Assembly: GCA_950295325.1 (NCBI GenBank) | Contig: OX485807.1 | Span: forward strand, 50,890,796 to 50,954,795 | Direction of reading: 5' to 3' | Length of the DNA: 64,000 bases | DNA from: Polytrichum commune | Lineage: Eukaryota; Streptophyta; Polytrichopsida; Polytrichales; Polytrichaceae | Shown here: positions 21,420 to 36,225 of the stretch, piece after piece | Layout of the letters: every line of letters starts with the position of its first letter | Position numbering within the stretch: the stretch's first letter is position 1 | Translations under genes and position numbers: made by a program | Notes under the pieces: model-generated | What the model was told of the DNA's origin: nothing | Database searches by the model: none | The model's input: the letters and a program-made list of their open reading frames with translations, nothing else

Positions 21420-21925
21420 TGTTTACGAATGCCCGTTCGTAAATGTGCATCGAGGTTTACGAACGCCCGTTCGTAAATGTGGGCCGAGGTTTACGAACGC
21501 ACGTTCGTAACTGTGCAACACTTGGTTGCTACGCAGAAGCTTACGAAAATGTGGGCCGATGTTTACGAACGCCTGTTCGTAAATGTGGGCCAAGATAAAT
21601 GTGCGCCGATGTTTACGAACGCACGTTCGTAACTATGCAGCACTTGGTTGCTGCAAAGAAGTGTACGAAAATGTGGGCCGAGGTTTACGAATGTCCGTTC
21701 GTAAATGTGCGCTGACGTTTACGAACGCACGTTCGTAACTATGCAGCACTTGGTTGCTGCGCAGAAGTGTACGAAAATGTGGGCCGAGGTTTACGAACGC
21801 CCGTTCGTAAATGTGCGCTGACGTTTACGAACGCACGTTCGTAACTATGCAGCACTTGGTTGCTGCGCAGAAGTGTACGAAAATGTGCGCCGACGTTTAC
21901 GAACGCGCGTTCGTAAAACTCCGGA
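21420..21925. repeat. TTTACGAACG palindrome array, left
   Basis: About ten interrupted palindromes (arm TTTACGAACG, 2-bp centre CC, CA, CT or CG, arm CGTTCGTAAA or CGTTCGTAACT). They alternate with GCAGCACTTGGTTGCTGCGCAGAAGTGTACGAAAATGTGGGCCGA linkers. Period about 60-110 bp. The layout is like the upstream array of locus 1 with a different palindrome sequence. Confidence 0.95.
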
Positions 21926-21929
21926 ATAC

Positions 21930-24080
21930 GCGGCGGTATATGCGGTGGATATACATTGTACGTACATGAAGTGTGTAGTGTGGACGCATAGAAATGTGAT
22001 ATGCGCGCACTCCTACAAGTCTCTAGAGCAGTCTCTAGAGCATGCCGCAAAAAAGAGCTATGGTGTGGGGGGGAAGACCTTTAAGTACTGCTCTAGGGCG
22101 ATTCAAAATCCCTTGGATGCTCTTTAAAAAGCGGATTCCCGCTGCCTACCTTAACCTAACAATATGTCATTCTATCCATGCGAAACATGTATGACGCTAT
22201 GTATGGAACATGTATGGCATGCATGCAACATATTGAAAATATTAATGTCGCTCGCACACCTTAGGTGTTACCAAGGCCTCAGGATAAAAACATAAATACT
22301 ATAATAGTCAAATGTTATTGAAATATGATGATGCTTAACATTAAATAAATGATTTGTGACCAAGTTATGAAATCCAAGTTTTTTGGGCAATTGATACCTA
22401 TATGTTACCAAGGTCTAAGTGATATATATATATACACATACATACAATGAGGTAGGAGTGGGTCAAAATTAGTTGTGGAGGCCCCTAAAATTGTATATAT
22501 TATATGATTCACATCAAAACATGTCCAGAATATGCTCACTAAGTGTGTGGACACCAATAAAAAGTCGGATTAATTTGGAATGGCTTGTAAGGTAAAGGAA
22601 GGATATGATATGAAACCATACCTAAATATAATGTAGGTCTTAATTTAAGTGCAAACCTAGATGTGGAAAGATTGAATTAATCCGGAATGTGTGGCAAGAT
22701 TGAAATTAATTTGGAATGGTACATAAGGTAGAGTAAGCATATGAATTCAAAACATACCTAGGTCGAGTCACACTAATTGCATGTTTTTGCATCCTACGAG
22801 AAGTAGGTGCATAACTAAAAGTATTCATTTAAAGTTGAGTCTTAAGACATGCATGTTAGAATAAGATTAAGTATGGACTGTGTGATCAAAATGCACTCAA
22901 CATTATTAAGGTGAAAGAGGAAGAATTCCAAACTTCACTTTTGACGTAAACCAAAGTTGTATCCCAAATCCAATTTTAAATCTTGAAATGACAATCGGCA
23001 TGATTCTCAATAGTTGTTATTAACCGGATGAAGCAATATCCAATCCAAACAACATTGGTAGACCAGTTGGACATGCCCACATACCACAACATGGCCACAT
23101 ATTTTGAATATTGGTAAGATTAAAAGATTTAGGGATGTAGGGTTTAGGATTTGGGGTTAGGGTTTGTGAAAGTTGTGCATGCCCGACAGTTAATACAATA
23201 GATTACACACACAAACGATATTGACTACTCAATAGCCCATATTGCACTCACTTAATTATGTAGAATGCACATTTTATACTTACCAAACATCCGATCACAT
23301 GGCTCAAATACACTTAGTTCAAGTTGAAGTTAAAGTTCAATGCACTATACAAATGTTAGTTCAAGTTGACACCTAATTATATGAATTGATGACATGTTCG
23401 AAATTGAATTTCCCTCCACCTCTACTAAAATTAAGTTCACCCCGTCCCCCCAATCTCAAATTGTGTATTTTATGAAGCTAATAATTATTAGAGGAACTAA
23501 TGAACAACTTGAAAGATATTTCATTTTTGAAAACATTATATTTCAAAACACCATATGAGCATCCTTGGGGTTGGATTCTTCATCAAATTTCTACTAAATG
23601 ATGTGCATTGTTCACTACAAATTTATACTCCCTATGTACCTAATGTTTACAAAAGAACCAAATGTATAGGGACTAATAGAATGGGGAGAAAAAATTCATT
23701 TGTATTTATACTAAGCTATTCAAATCAATATGATAAACACCTATACTACATATACATAATACAAAACATGAATTAAACATGCCTTTATTACTTACAAATT
23801 CTACTTTTATTTTCATGCACGAGAGTCATCGAACGCTTTTCCATCCTAACAAGTATGGACAAGGTAGTCATATGACTGCCTCTATAATATGACAACAATT
23901 CATGTATCGTAACTTGGATGAAACTAACACATTTCAATGGTAACAAATTCCCTCCCCACCCTTATCCCATCCCATCCCATCCCATCCCATCCCCTCCCCT
24001 CCCCACACCCCATCCCACCACATCCCAACCCTTCTCACGTGGAGGAGGCCACGTAGCAACGATAGGGAAACCCTAGCGGC
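21930..24080. other. AT-rich spacer inside the 9.7-kb element
   Basis: No gene is supported. It includes a degenerate telomere-type run near 23145-23170 (GGGTTTAGGATTTGGGGTTAGGG) and an (ATCCC)n microsatellite at about 23966-24003. Its position corresponds to the spacer 870-3640 of locus 1. Confidence 0.5.
23966..24003 (+). repeat. (CATCC)n / (CCCTC)n microsatellite
   Basis: Five CATCC units followed by CCCTC units. Confidence 0.85.
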
Positions 24081-24865
24081 GTTGGCTACCTCCCCGCACC
24101 CCTTCTTCTCCTTTCATTGTCATTTGGAGCATAGAAAGGAGAAGCGGAACGCTGAGCACATGCGGAGCGGAGCTCTTGTCATTTCTTACACATATCTTTT
24201 TTTTGTTTTGTTGGCGCGCATGTTTGAGAGCCGCAGATTTCTTTTGAGAGTTGCAAGTTTGCTAGTAGAGAGCTTGAGAGCTACAAACTTGAAAGTTGCA
24301 TACACATAAGAGTTGTTGCAAGGGTTTGTATGTAACGTGCGAGGGCTTAAGAGTGTGAGGGAGGAATGACTAATGTGAGGGTGCAGTAGATTGAATTTAC
24401 AATTCTGAGGTTTTCGAAGTTTTTCACTAAATGAGGAAGCACAAGTTTTGGATGTATACCAATTCAACGTGCATAGTGTAATCCTCCTGAACTCACTTCC
24501 TTCACATTTTGAAATTTTTTTCATTGTTGAATTCCATGTGTTTTTTTCCATGTATGTTGAGCTTTGGCATGTTTTGTTTGCAAGCTTCCCCATGTTTTTC
24601 GATTTAGTGTTCTCTTACAACCTGAAACTCAATTATGTTTTCATTCGGTTGTTTCAATTTTTATCGTTCTCAAGTTTTATCTTCACTAGCAGTATGTAAA
24701 GGCACCAATTCAAGGTTGATAGGTATCAATCACAAACCAAAAGTGGCAAGACGCAATGGACAAATCACTGATACATATCAACCACTCCATTATAGACCAA
24801 TTCATATTTGTATTTGTTTATATATGAATATAAAAAACATATGTATATGCGTAAATACCGGAGCA
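24080..24865 (+). promoter_or_regulatory. Leader-like stretch, counterpart of the locus 1 leader
   Basis: A C/T-rich segment (CCCCTTCTTCTCCTTTCATTG) is followed by GAGAGTTGCAAG and GAGAGCTTGAGAGC-rich sequence, the same sequence style and order as 3640-4400 in locus 1. It is followed at once by a palindrome array. No coding content is supported, and transcription is an inference from the parallel. Confidence 0.35.
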
Positions 24866-25345
24866 TGTTTACGAACGGGCGTTCGTAAACTTCAGCGCAA
24901 CAACCAAGTGCTGCACAGTTACGAACGTGCGTTCGTAAACGTCGGCTCACGTTTACGAACGGGCGTTCGTAAATCTCGGCCCACATTTACGAACGTGCGT
25001 TCGTAAACCTCGGCCCACATTTTCGTAAAATTCTGCGCAGCAACAAAGTGCTGCATAGTTAGTAAATGTGCGCCGACTTTTACGAACGGGCGTTCGTAAA
25101 CCTCGGCCCACATTTTCGTAAAATTCTGCGCAGCAGCAAAGTGCTGCATAGTTAGTAAATGTGCGCCGACTTTTACGAACGGGCGTTCGTAAACCTCGGC
25201 CCACATTTACGAACGGGCGTTCGTAAATCTCCGCCACATTTACGAACGGGCGTTCGTAAACCTTGGCCCACATTTTCGTAAACTTCTGCTCATCAACCAA
25301 GTGTTGCACTGTTACGAATGTGCGTTCGTAAACCTCGACGAGTAT
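24866..25345. repeat. TTTACGAACG palindrome array, right
   Basis: About nine to ten copies with GG, TG or CG centres (at about 24868, 24918, 24952, 24985, 25078, 25169, 25204, 25238 and 25310). They alternate with AAATTCTGCGCAGCAGCAAAGTGCTGCATAGTTAG linkers, the reverse complement of the linkers in the left array. It forms the inner part of the right inverted arm. Confidence 0.95.
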
Positions 25346-25526
25346 TTACAAATGCGCGTTTGTAAACCTTGGCAAACAACAAAGGTTGCATATTTACGAA
25401 CATGCAATTGTGAACTTCGGCGTAATAACCAAGGGCTGCATGTTTACGAATGCACGCTCATAAACCTTGGCTACATACAATGAAAATGTGCACCACCCCC
25501 CTGCTACAATAATCAATAGCGAATAG

Positions 25527-25921
25527 GAGTACGTATATATGAAAGCCCATTGTTAATGGGTGTTTGCAGTCCTTCCTTGCTACATTAACTCTTTTGTTGC
25601 TAGTCATTTCCAAGCCTTGTAAAAACACCTCCCAACCTAGTGCATCTCTAGAAAACTCCTTTGACGTATGATCGCCTTAAACTTATGTTTAAGGCTAAAA
25701 AATATGTCTTGGACACTACCTACGAGCTCACGTTTTTGGTCTGAATGGCCAACTTTTAGATGTTGTTTCCATAATATAAGCTTAGAGCTGGCATCTCTAA
25801 CCTTCTACAACCTATAGTGGAGTTTTCGGGTCCTTATGACTAGCTGACGTTTTTGGTCAAAGGTGGTTTTCGCAAACCGAATCCAGATCCAACGTTTCTA
25901 AGCTTCAACCAACCTATGGTA
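25527..25921. repeat. Right arm of the nested long inverted repeat
   Basis: Reverse-complement partner of 20971-21375. One difference is an ACTTATGTTT versus ACGGAAGTTT change in the TTAAGGC stem. Confidence 0.9.
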
Positions 25922-26956
25922 CAGTTTTCAAGTCATTCTAACTACTTGCTCTAGACGTCTCCTATGAGTGTCACGTTCGCGCATACCCACCCTTTCTACT
26001 TTCTAATGCATTCTTTGTTCCCACATGACAAGTTGTCCAATGCACATTTTCAATAACACCTTCAACACCTTTGTCTTGCCAACACTAACGACTATGTTAT
26101 CTTAGAAGGAGAGCAGTAATAGGAGAATGCCAACAATGAATCTACTCTTCAAATCCCTCTTTCAACACTTTGTTGCTTGTTTTCCAAGACTGTTGTCCGT
26201 CTGGACTGCCTCACATTTCTAGGTCTAAACTTACAAGCATACACACCTTCTCTAAGAGTCTAAGCTATCTTCACATATGTGTTCTAAGAGAGCCAAAAGG
26301 TTCTAGGACAATCTTTATATACCTCAAAACAACTACCTACTAGGTGGGTCAACTTGGTAGGTTACCACCCTGTCAAAACACTGCAACTAGTTGTCCTCAC
26401 GCGTTTTTGCCCTTTGTCCAATACATGACCAACTGGCACACTGAGGTCATAAAAAATGATCAACTAGTCACAGAAATGCAATGCTATTTAATAACTTTGG
26501 ACCAACAAGTCATTATCTGACCAACTAAATTATTAACACCAAATAATTACTACTACTGAATAAATTGCTCAGTAGTAAAACAGTAAAAAACCAATTAGTG
26601 GACGTTTTAACAACTAATTGCATTAGGGACAAATTTGACGTCAACTAGTAAACTAGCATTCTTTTGCCCTTTCGACAATTCGCGACCAACTAGTCAGTTT
26701 TTGATGGGTTGGTTTACTATGAACATTTTATGTTCTTAAAACACGGTGCTAACTTCTACCTTAACTTCTATCTTATCTATGTTTGTGCAAATAAACGAAA
26801 CCACTATACATATTTGCAAACACACATTCGTAAAAATACGTAATGTTGATTTACACATTACACATTACACTGATTTACGAACGGTTGTTCGTAAATATGC
26901 TACCAAAATCTACTTTAACAATTGAATGTGGATATACTTTATATTGTGCATAAAGT
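25922..26956. other. Spacer with no gene; one palindrome copy
   Basis: AT-rich sequence with repeated ACCAACTAGTCA-type words (26400-26700). One palindrome copy lies at about 26875-26896 (TTTACGAACG, GT, TGTTCGTAAA). No coding signals. Confidence 0.5.
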
Positions 26957-27328
26957 ATGGTCTTGGAGAACACGGTGCCCATTTTCAAGTTCCTCATCTA
27001 TGATCTCCCAAGCCCTTGCCTCGTTCTCGGCCAAGAAGTATGCGATGAGCTAATTGACGAGAATGGTGTGCCAATGCCCAAGTTTGGTGGTCGAGGCGGA
27101 GGGCAACATTTCCTCAAGGTCTTGAGGTCCAGGTTGTGGCTAGAAGCCCCCCTATTGGAGGGAGTCCCCCACGGGAGCTGGCCAACTCCGGAGAACACCC
27201 TCCTCATCGACGACAACACCGCCAAGAGCCTTCTTTGTCCCCTCCTATTCTTTCACCGTTGCTCTCATTTTCTTGCATCTGCATGTTATGCACTTTACGA
27301 GCGCCCATCCCAAACCGCCCCTCCTTAA
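26957..27328 (+). pseudogene. FCP1-like fragment inside the 9.7-kb transposon
   Basis: The frame from ATG 26957 aligns with the second half of the locus 1 FCP1-like protein: SPCLVLGQE matches PPCLVLGQD, QHFLKVLR matches NQFLKVLK, and NTLLIDDNTAKS matches NTLMVDDSASKN. Similarity ends near codon 95 (about 27240), after which the frame is probably intron. HAD motif I and motif II are missing, so it cannot be a phosphatase. A captured or internally deleted copy is the likely explanation. Confidence 0.7.
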
Positions 27329-27366
27329 TTTACCCACTCCACTCTGTCTATGATATTGTTTCACAG

Positions 27367-27735
27367 GTCGCTCCACGCTCGTTTGGTGGCCGACCCTCCT
27401 TGACTTCTTCATTGGAGACGCACACAACTCAAGGTTGCATCTTCCGAGTCCGATCGTTGTTTGGCCCTCCGGAGAAGTGCAAGACATTCTCTCTTGCAGA
27501 TGCCTTTGTATTCCACTACAATACCACTTCGTACAATTCGGGAGCGCGTTTGGACATATTGAAGAACGACACATATTCGAGGCCAGTCAACAAACTTGGC
27601 TATAGTTGCGGGCCAGAGATTTTCAAAGCTATAGAGGCCATTGGAGCATTACAGAGAGAAGCCACCGTAAAAGATAAGGACATGGCCACGAGAAAAAATA
27701 TAGTGGGACGTACTAGTGGGACTATAAACGCCTAG
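27367..27735 (+). CDS. Tail exon related to locus 1, inside the transposon
   Basis: An acceptor TTTCACAG precedes 27367 and the frame runs open to TAG at 27733, about 122 codons. It shares with 13810-14127 the start VAP, a YNSG block followed by a basic/acidic segment, and GYSCGPEIFKAIEAI against GYSRGAEIFRNVEAM. It lacks the Lys-rich repeats and ends in mixed charged sequence. A signature such as CIFRVRSLFGPPEKCKTFSLADAFVFHYN has no match in locus 1. Function unknown. It is probably the 3' part of the same transcription unit as the FCP1-like fragment. Confidence 0.5.
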   Translation, partial: VAPRSFGGRPSLTSSLETHTTQGCIFRVRSLFGPPEKCKTFSLADAFVFHYNTTSYNSGARLDILKNDTYSRPVNKLGYSCGPEIFKAIEAIGALQREATVKDKDMATRKNIVGRTSGTINA

Positions 27736-28471
27736 ACTCCCTAAATGTGTGTAGGGGTAGAGCATAGTGCTTGGTTATCCATTCTATTTGAAGGTCTTCA
27801 AGACATTAATGGTATTTCCATTATGTTTGTATTTCAAACCCGTTGAATAGATTCAATTTCCAATCATTCTCCACATCTTCTTTTCCATTAGCAACAATTT
27901 GTCATTTTATACACATATGTTTTCATGTATGGTTCATTTTTTTGTTCACTTTGATGCATTTATGTTGATGATTATATCCAATGTTATACATATGGTATTT
28001 TAATGTTGTTAACATTGGCTCAAATTTGAAAACCACGTCCTTGAATAGTCTCAAAATCATCAAAAAGTCTCCGATTACCGAATATAGTGTTATATATAGG
28101 AAATGAATATATTTTGAAGCATATAATTGCATTAAAAACCTAATTATATGATTTTTTTTAATACATGTACCATAGGTCAAACTACCCAACTTTTTGGACT
28201 TTTTAATAAAATTTTAACATTGTGAATGAATTATAATTTTAATGGGAGGCAACTATTCATGGCTTATAATTTTAATGGGAGGCTTAATAAATATGCAACC
28301 CAACTTTTTTTTCATCTCATTTATTTAATTTGGTCTTTACCCAACTTTTTTTTCATCTCATTTTATTTAATTTGGTCTTCACCCAACTTTTTGATCATTT
28401 TAATTTGATAAAATTTGATATAATTTTTACAAAAGCCTTCCTCTAAGCCGTTTTAAGTACGATGCCCCCTG
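27736..28471. other. Right subterminal region of the 9.7-kb element
   Basis: AT-rich. It includes the motif block 28046-28099 and a CCCAACTTTTTTTTCATCTCATTT repeat, two full copies at about 28300-28400. The corresponding repeat has about four copies in the 598-bp derivative at 43611-43780. Confidence 0.8.
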
Positions 28472-28499
28472 CGTATAATATGGGAGTTGTGTACCCAGG

Positions 28500-28507
28500 G
28501 AAATATG
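28500..28507. repeat. Right target-site duplication GAAATATG
   Basis: Exact copy of 18785-18792. Confidence 0.95.
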
Positions 28508-30339
28508 AAATGTAGGTATGATCCAAAATATGCTTCACAATACAAATCTAGGCACACCAATTTTGTAAAGTTATCTAATTTAGTTCTTTAACCGTTAGAC
28601 ACCCAAAAGTAGTACCCCAACCGTGAATGCCCCCATCAAAGAATTCAAACCACATCCTTGCATACATTATGTTGTTATCATTGTCCTTATTGTAGTGTTG
28701 ATTTTTTGTTATTCATAATGTCACATGCTACATAATTTAAGGGAGGGTAAAGTGTGATCATATGTAGCATTAAGTACAAAATATCTCCACTTTGACCATT
28801 CATAGTAGTAGTGTCAGACGCATGCAAGAACGATTTAAGAAGAGTACCAACTTTGGCTAATCACAATGGCTAATCCGGGATCTCTCAGCTCAACAAGCCA
28901 ATATAAAAATGATCCACAAATGGAGTACAACACCTTCATCTAATAGAACACCCTTGCTTCTAATAAGGCTTTTTGTATGTTGATTCTCACCTAGCAATCC
29001 AACATCAATAGACCCCCCTAGTGAAGAGTAAAAGGATCATTTCTTTAAACAACTTTGCAAACTTTTGTAAGTTACATATGAAATTTTTATTTTTTGAATT
29101 ATTCTGGGTAGACTCTATATAAATTTGGTAATCTATTCAAGTTTTTTGAAAAATTTCCAAGCTATCAAACCTACATGAAATGGCAAAAGTTTCTTAAAGT
29201 GTTGCTTTTTGACTCAACTACCATATACATTGTATGTTGTCCACTTGTGCATGCTCTTCCCCATGCCGGCGTGGTGCTCACCACCTTAATCCACCCAACT
29301 ATGGTGGGGGGTCCTTGGACCTTGTTATATGGGTACCTCAAAGCCCTTTGGGGGGATACCATGTCCGGTATCTTCAAGGCACTAGTGGCTAGCTAGGAAC
29401 TAGTATAGTGTGTCACTATAGTGCCCATCCTCGAAAGGGGAGAGTAGTATTGCCCCAATGTCCCCTTGTCCGGTGGGCATCGGGTCATTGACATTACGAA
29501 TGGACACTTTATTCACGCCGGCCCCTTTCAAAAGGCACCGGAGTTTCTATCATCTATCTATCTATCTATCTGCATGCTCTTCGTATTGGACCGAGGAAGC
29601 CTTGAAACTATGAACCGGAGGATCCTTAGTGCTTGCGGTAGTGTTACTTGTCGTTCCAAAGATGATATTGATTGTTATACAGTGTGAGATAACGTAGCCA
29701 AGGGCATGATGGTTGTAGGGATTTAGTGGTACTGGTGCCGGTGCTAGGCCCGTTAGAAGTGATCACAACAGACAATTAAAACTAGAAACATTGGACACAT
29801 TCATGCGAGTGTCATTATGCGGTCTTCCAATCGAAAATATGGATTGGACTAGAATTTTTGACACTTGGAAATTCACAAAAAAAACTCGAAGACGTTGCCT
29901 TTGGAGTTGGATGATGATTAAGTGCATTATGTAGGGAATCTAAATATTTTTAGTGCATCATTTTAATGCATGTACTTCCTCAATATAGTGAGACATCATA
30001 TTATTTTCATATTCAATACATAACGGCCAATATCAAGTTTTTTTTAGTGAAGTGCTGCAATAAAGTTTGAAAGTTTGAGTGAAGTGTGATTATTTTGAAG
30101 CCATTCACATTGAAATGCATAAGCACACTTCAAACTTGAACACTAGGTGAAGTATGTTGTCGTTTGTTGATAAAGTGAGGACTCTGTTGGGTGCGGATGT
30201 TTCAATTATTAACTTATACAAGAGAGTCTCTGAATCCTCTGGGGAAACACCAAAAGCGCCTCTTTGAAGTTGACGGTGACCTTCACTGGGCGAGGTGGCG
30301 GGAGTTGCTCAAACCACATGTACTTACTCAGTGATTTGC
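28508..30339. other. Intergenic stretch, no gene recognised
   Basis: A TCTA microsatellite lies at about 29551-29571. Short frames at 29175-29396 and 29466-29687 have no recognisable features and no splice context. The inverted peroxidase duplication begins at about 30340. Confidence 0.5.
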
Positions 30340-31033
30340 ACGCTATGGACAAAGGTCAACAGCTTCTTTAGCAATCACCCAGCTACTCATGGAAGGAGTT
30401 TGAATTCAAAGTTCAGGAAGCCTGAAACCTCATAATTCTGATAGGTCAAGATAGTTGCAAATCTAATTGATAAGCATGAATCAACTCTTGTAAATATGGC
30501 TGTAGTCTCAGAACTCGTACAGAACGCATGACAAACTTGGCACATGAATATTACGTTTATTAACACAAAATTGACAAGACTTTTACGACACTGATGAATT
30601 CTTCTGGAAATGTTTCATGATCACTGTAATATGGGACATTTCCCACATGGATCAGAGAGGACATGAGATTATTTTTGAAGGCTGTGGTATCCGATTAAAT
30701 CGCTGGTTATCCCTAGACAATTATAGATGACACTAAAGCATGTACATGTGTGAGTATACTGGATTTGTATTGAACCTCAAGAATGAACTTCTTGTTCACG
30801 CTGTTACTTTACATTACATCGCTAAACTAGCTTGCTTGTGATACAATGTGTACTCTCAATGATTCTATTCAGACTCCTGTGGCACAATGTGTACCGTGAT
30901 AATGCTTTTGTTGTACACTGATTATGGTACAATGCGCACCACGCAATTTCTGTATCCCATATTCTGCAATGAGTAAGATTAGGATGTTTCTGAGAGGTTG
31001 ATAATCTTTGTCAACAGTTCCAACTTCCCGGTG

Positions 31034-34358
<3,325 letters not shown>

Positions 34359-36225
34359 ATTCTTAACGATTCCCTGGAGAGTTGCCGATCAGCCCTTTTC
34401 ACTCCCTCTGCAATTTGTATGTCCGCGGGAACTGGTCTACAATTGGTGTATGAACCCTCTATAGCTGACGATAGATACTAGATGAAATCTGATTCACAAG
34501 CTCAGCTTGCAGGGCTGATTCTTTCAACTTCTGTCAAGCTCTGATATCAACTGATGTCAACCCACTATTGATGGCGGCTCCGAGAGCGTGTTATTCTGCA
34601 TGGTCCCTGGGTCAGTTGGTTCCAGGAACCTGAATATGGAATGTTGTTGACTCTGACGACATTGCAGCTTGAACGATGCTCTTTCGTCAACTGTAGGCCT
34701 TTTGCACGAGGTGGTCTAGCTCCGGCTCTCGATTTGCGCGTTCGCTTGCTGGACTGTGCAAATTCTCACACTCTCAGCTATTTGGACCTGCGGGCTCATT
34801 TTGGATTTAGCAATCATTCAGGGCCCACCCGGAAGGGGTGTTGTCTGCGCACAACCTATATGCTGTAAGTCCCTAGACACGACACAAAGATGCCATAATG
34901 GATACTTTAATGATATGTGAGCCAAACCACAGTCTGCTTTCTACAGCAGAGAGAGAAAAAGAGATGCTGCAGCAGAACTGAGCTTAATACTTTAATCTCT
35001 GTCAACCATGATCAAGGTAAGGGTCAGACCTTGACAGGGAGTGAGAGTACATGTAATGAGCGTAAGATACTCCTAGGTAGTAAGCGCGAGATAAGAGTCG
35101 TCAGTATGAACGATCTAGTCCTTTAAGAAGAGGAAAGCGAAAGCATGGTATATATGTTCTACTACCCTGTAAGATCGATTAAGGCAAGTAAATATTCACA
35201 AGGTATTTTCTAAGTAATAATTTATGGCGAGTTACGTCAGCGCACTGGGCTGACGGTGCACAAGTTAAGTTGCCTCACGGGTAGCAAAGAGAAGATGGAA
35301 GCCACTTTTTTCTTTTCCTACACAAGATGTACGGAGTGGTTGGTTGTGTTTTGAGCCCATCTTCAACTGCGGCAAACTATGATTTTGTTGGAGGGGGCGG
35401 AGCCTTTGTTCTGGTTACTGACAAAACGAAGTCCTTCGTGTTAAGCGGCCTCCATCTCAGCCATCGATCTTTTAACTCAATCCCCACCCACTTTGTCCAC
35501 TGTGTCACTTATTTCGGGTCCACCTCATGGGGACCCAATGATTGTTTCCATGAACCTCAGCTGTTGCTCCACATCGGGCCTCCATTGCTCCTGTATCAAT
35601 CGCATGCTGCCTCACCATTCTCTTTTCCTCCTTCCAAACATTACGCAGGCAACCAACTTTTGTGCCCGCCTGCTATTCTGTACTAAGTTACCTTCTGTTG
35701 CGTGGAATTCTTTTGGATATTTTGTTTTCTTTATATTTCTTGGTAGAATACTTGCTCATCAAATGGTCATACAGGTCCCTCTAATAATGTTCTTATAGGG
35801 CCTTGCCTAGAATGGGTAGCATATGTTTGAGCACGTAGTCCACTCCTTTAACACACATGATGTCTTTATGGTGTCCATTCTTAGATCCACACCTAACCAC
35901 ATACCACTCAAATATAGGTGTCCGTGTTATTGATATATATGTTGGTTTAGGCACGTTTACCTTGTATCTGGTTTGAAATTTGAATTCCGATCAGCAAGGT
36001 TTGTGTATGCAGCAACTATTGCTTGTCAACAAAAACATCATTAATAATTAACACTATGTTGCCTCAATGAGTATATTGTTATGAAAGTGAAAATATGGTG
36101 TCCAAGCTGTTTGAAACATTCATGTGATCAGAGGTCTATCAGCATCATCTATTCTCAGTTGCCATGGGAGGGCCATGTCAATGAGAAATTGAAATTCTCC
36201 ATTCTAGATTCAAATGAAATGAGTA
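34359..36225. other. Upstream part of the left arm, no gene
   Basis: It contains the uninterrupted copia target (GACGAAAGAGCATC on the minus strand near 34680). Short frames around 35327-35798 are duplicated, inverted, at 37474-37852, but they carry no family features and are treated as non-coding. Confidence 0.55.

Larger units (their letters stand above)
18793..28499. mobile_element. 9.7-kb DNA transposon, 8-bp target duplication, family unassigned
   Basis: The terminal inverted repeats are CCTGGGTACGCAACTCCC on the left and, read inward on the other strand, CCTGGGTACACAACTCCC on the right. Similarity runs to about 28 bp. Subterminal sequences are also inverted (about 18927-18980 against 28046-28099, around ACACTATATTCG). 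An exact 8-bp duplication, GAAATATG, flanks the element. 8-bp duplications are known for hAT, P and KDZ/Zisupton elements, but the tips do not match the classic hAT tip and no transposase frame is visible inside, so this copy is non-autonomous. It carries palindrome arrays, a nested inverted repeat, and fragments of FCP1-like and tail exons related to locus 1. A 598-bp deletion derivative is at 43296-43893. Confidence 0.92.

Noticed and set aside
21739..22127. Open frames over the TTTACGAACG arrays (also at 24635-25309)
   Set aside because: Repeat-driven frames such as YERPFVNV on both strands, as with the locus 1 arrays.
18793..28499. Calling the 9.7-kb element hAT because of the 8-bp duplication
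   Set aside because: The tips lack the hAT consensus and no transposase is inside. P and KDZ/Zisupton elements also give 8-bp duplications.
35327..35798. Gene in the peroxidase upstream region, because the frame is duplicated at 37474-37852
   Set aside because: Its presence in both places follows from the inverted duplication. Codon content and sequence show no conserved domain.
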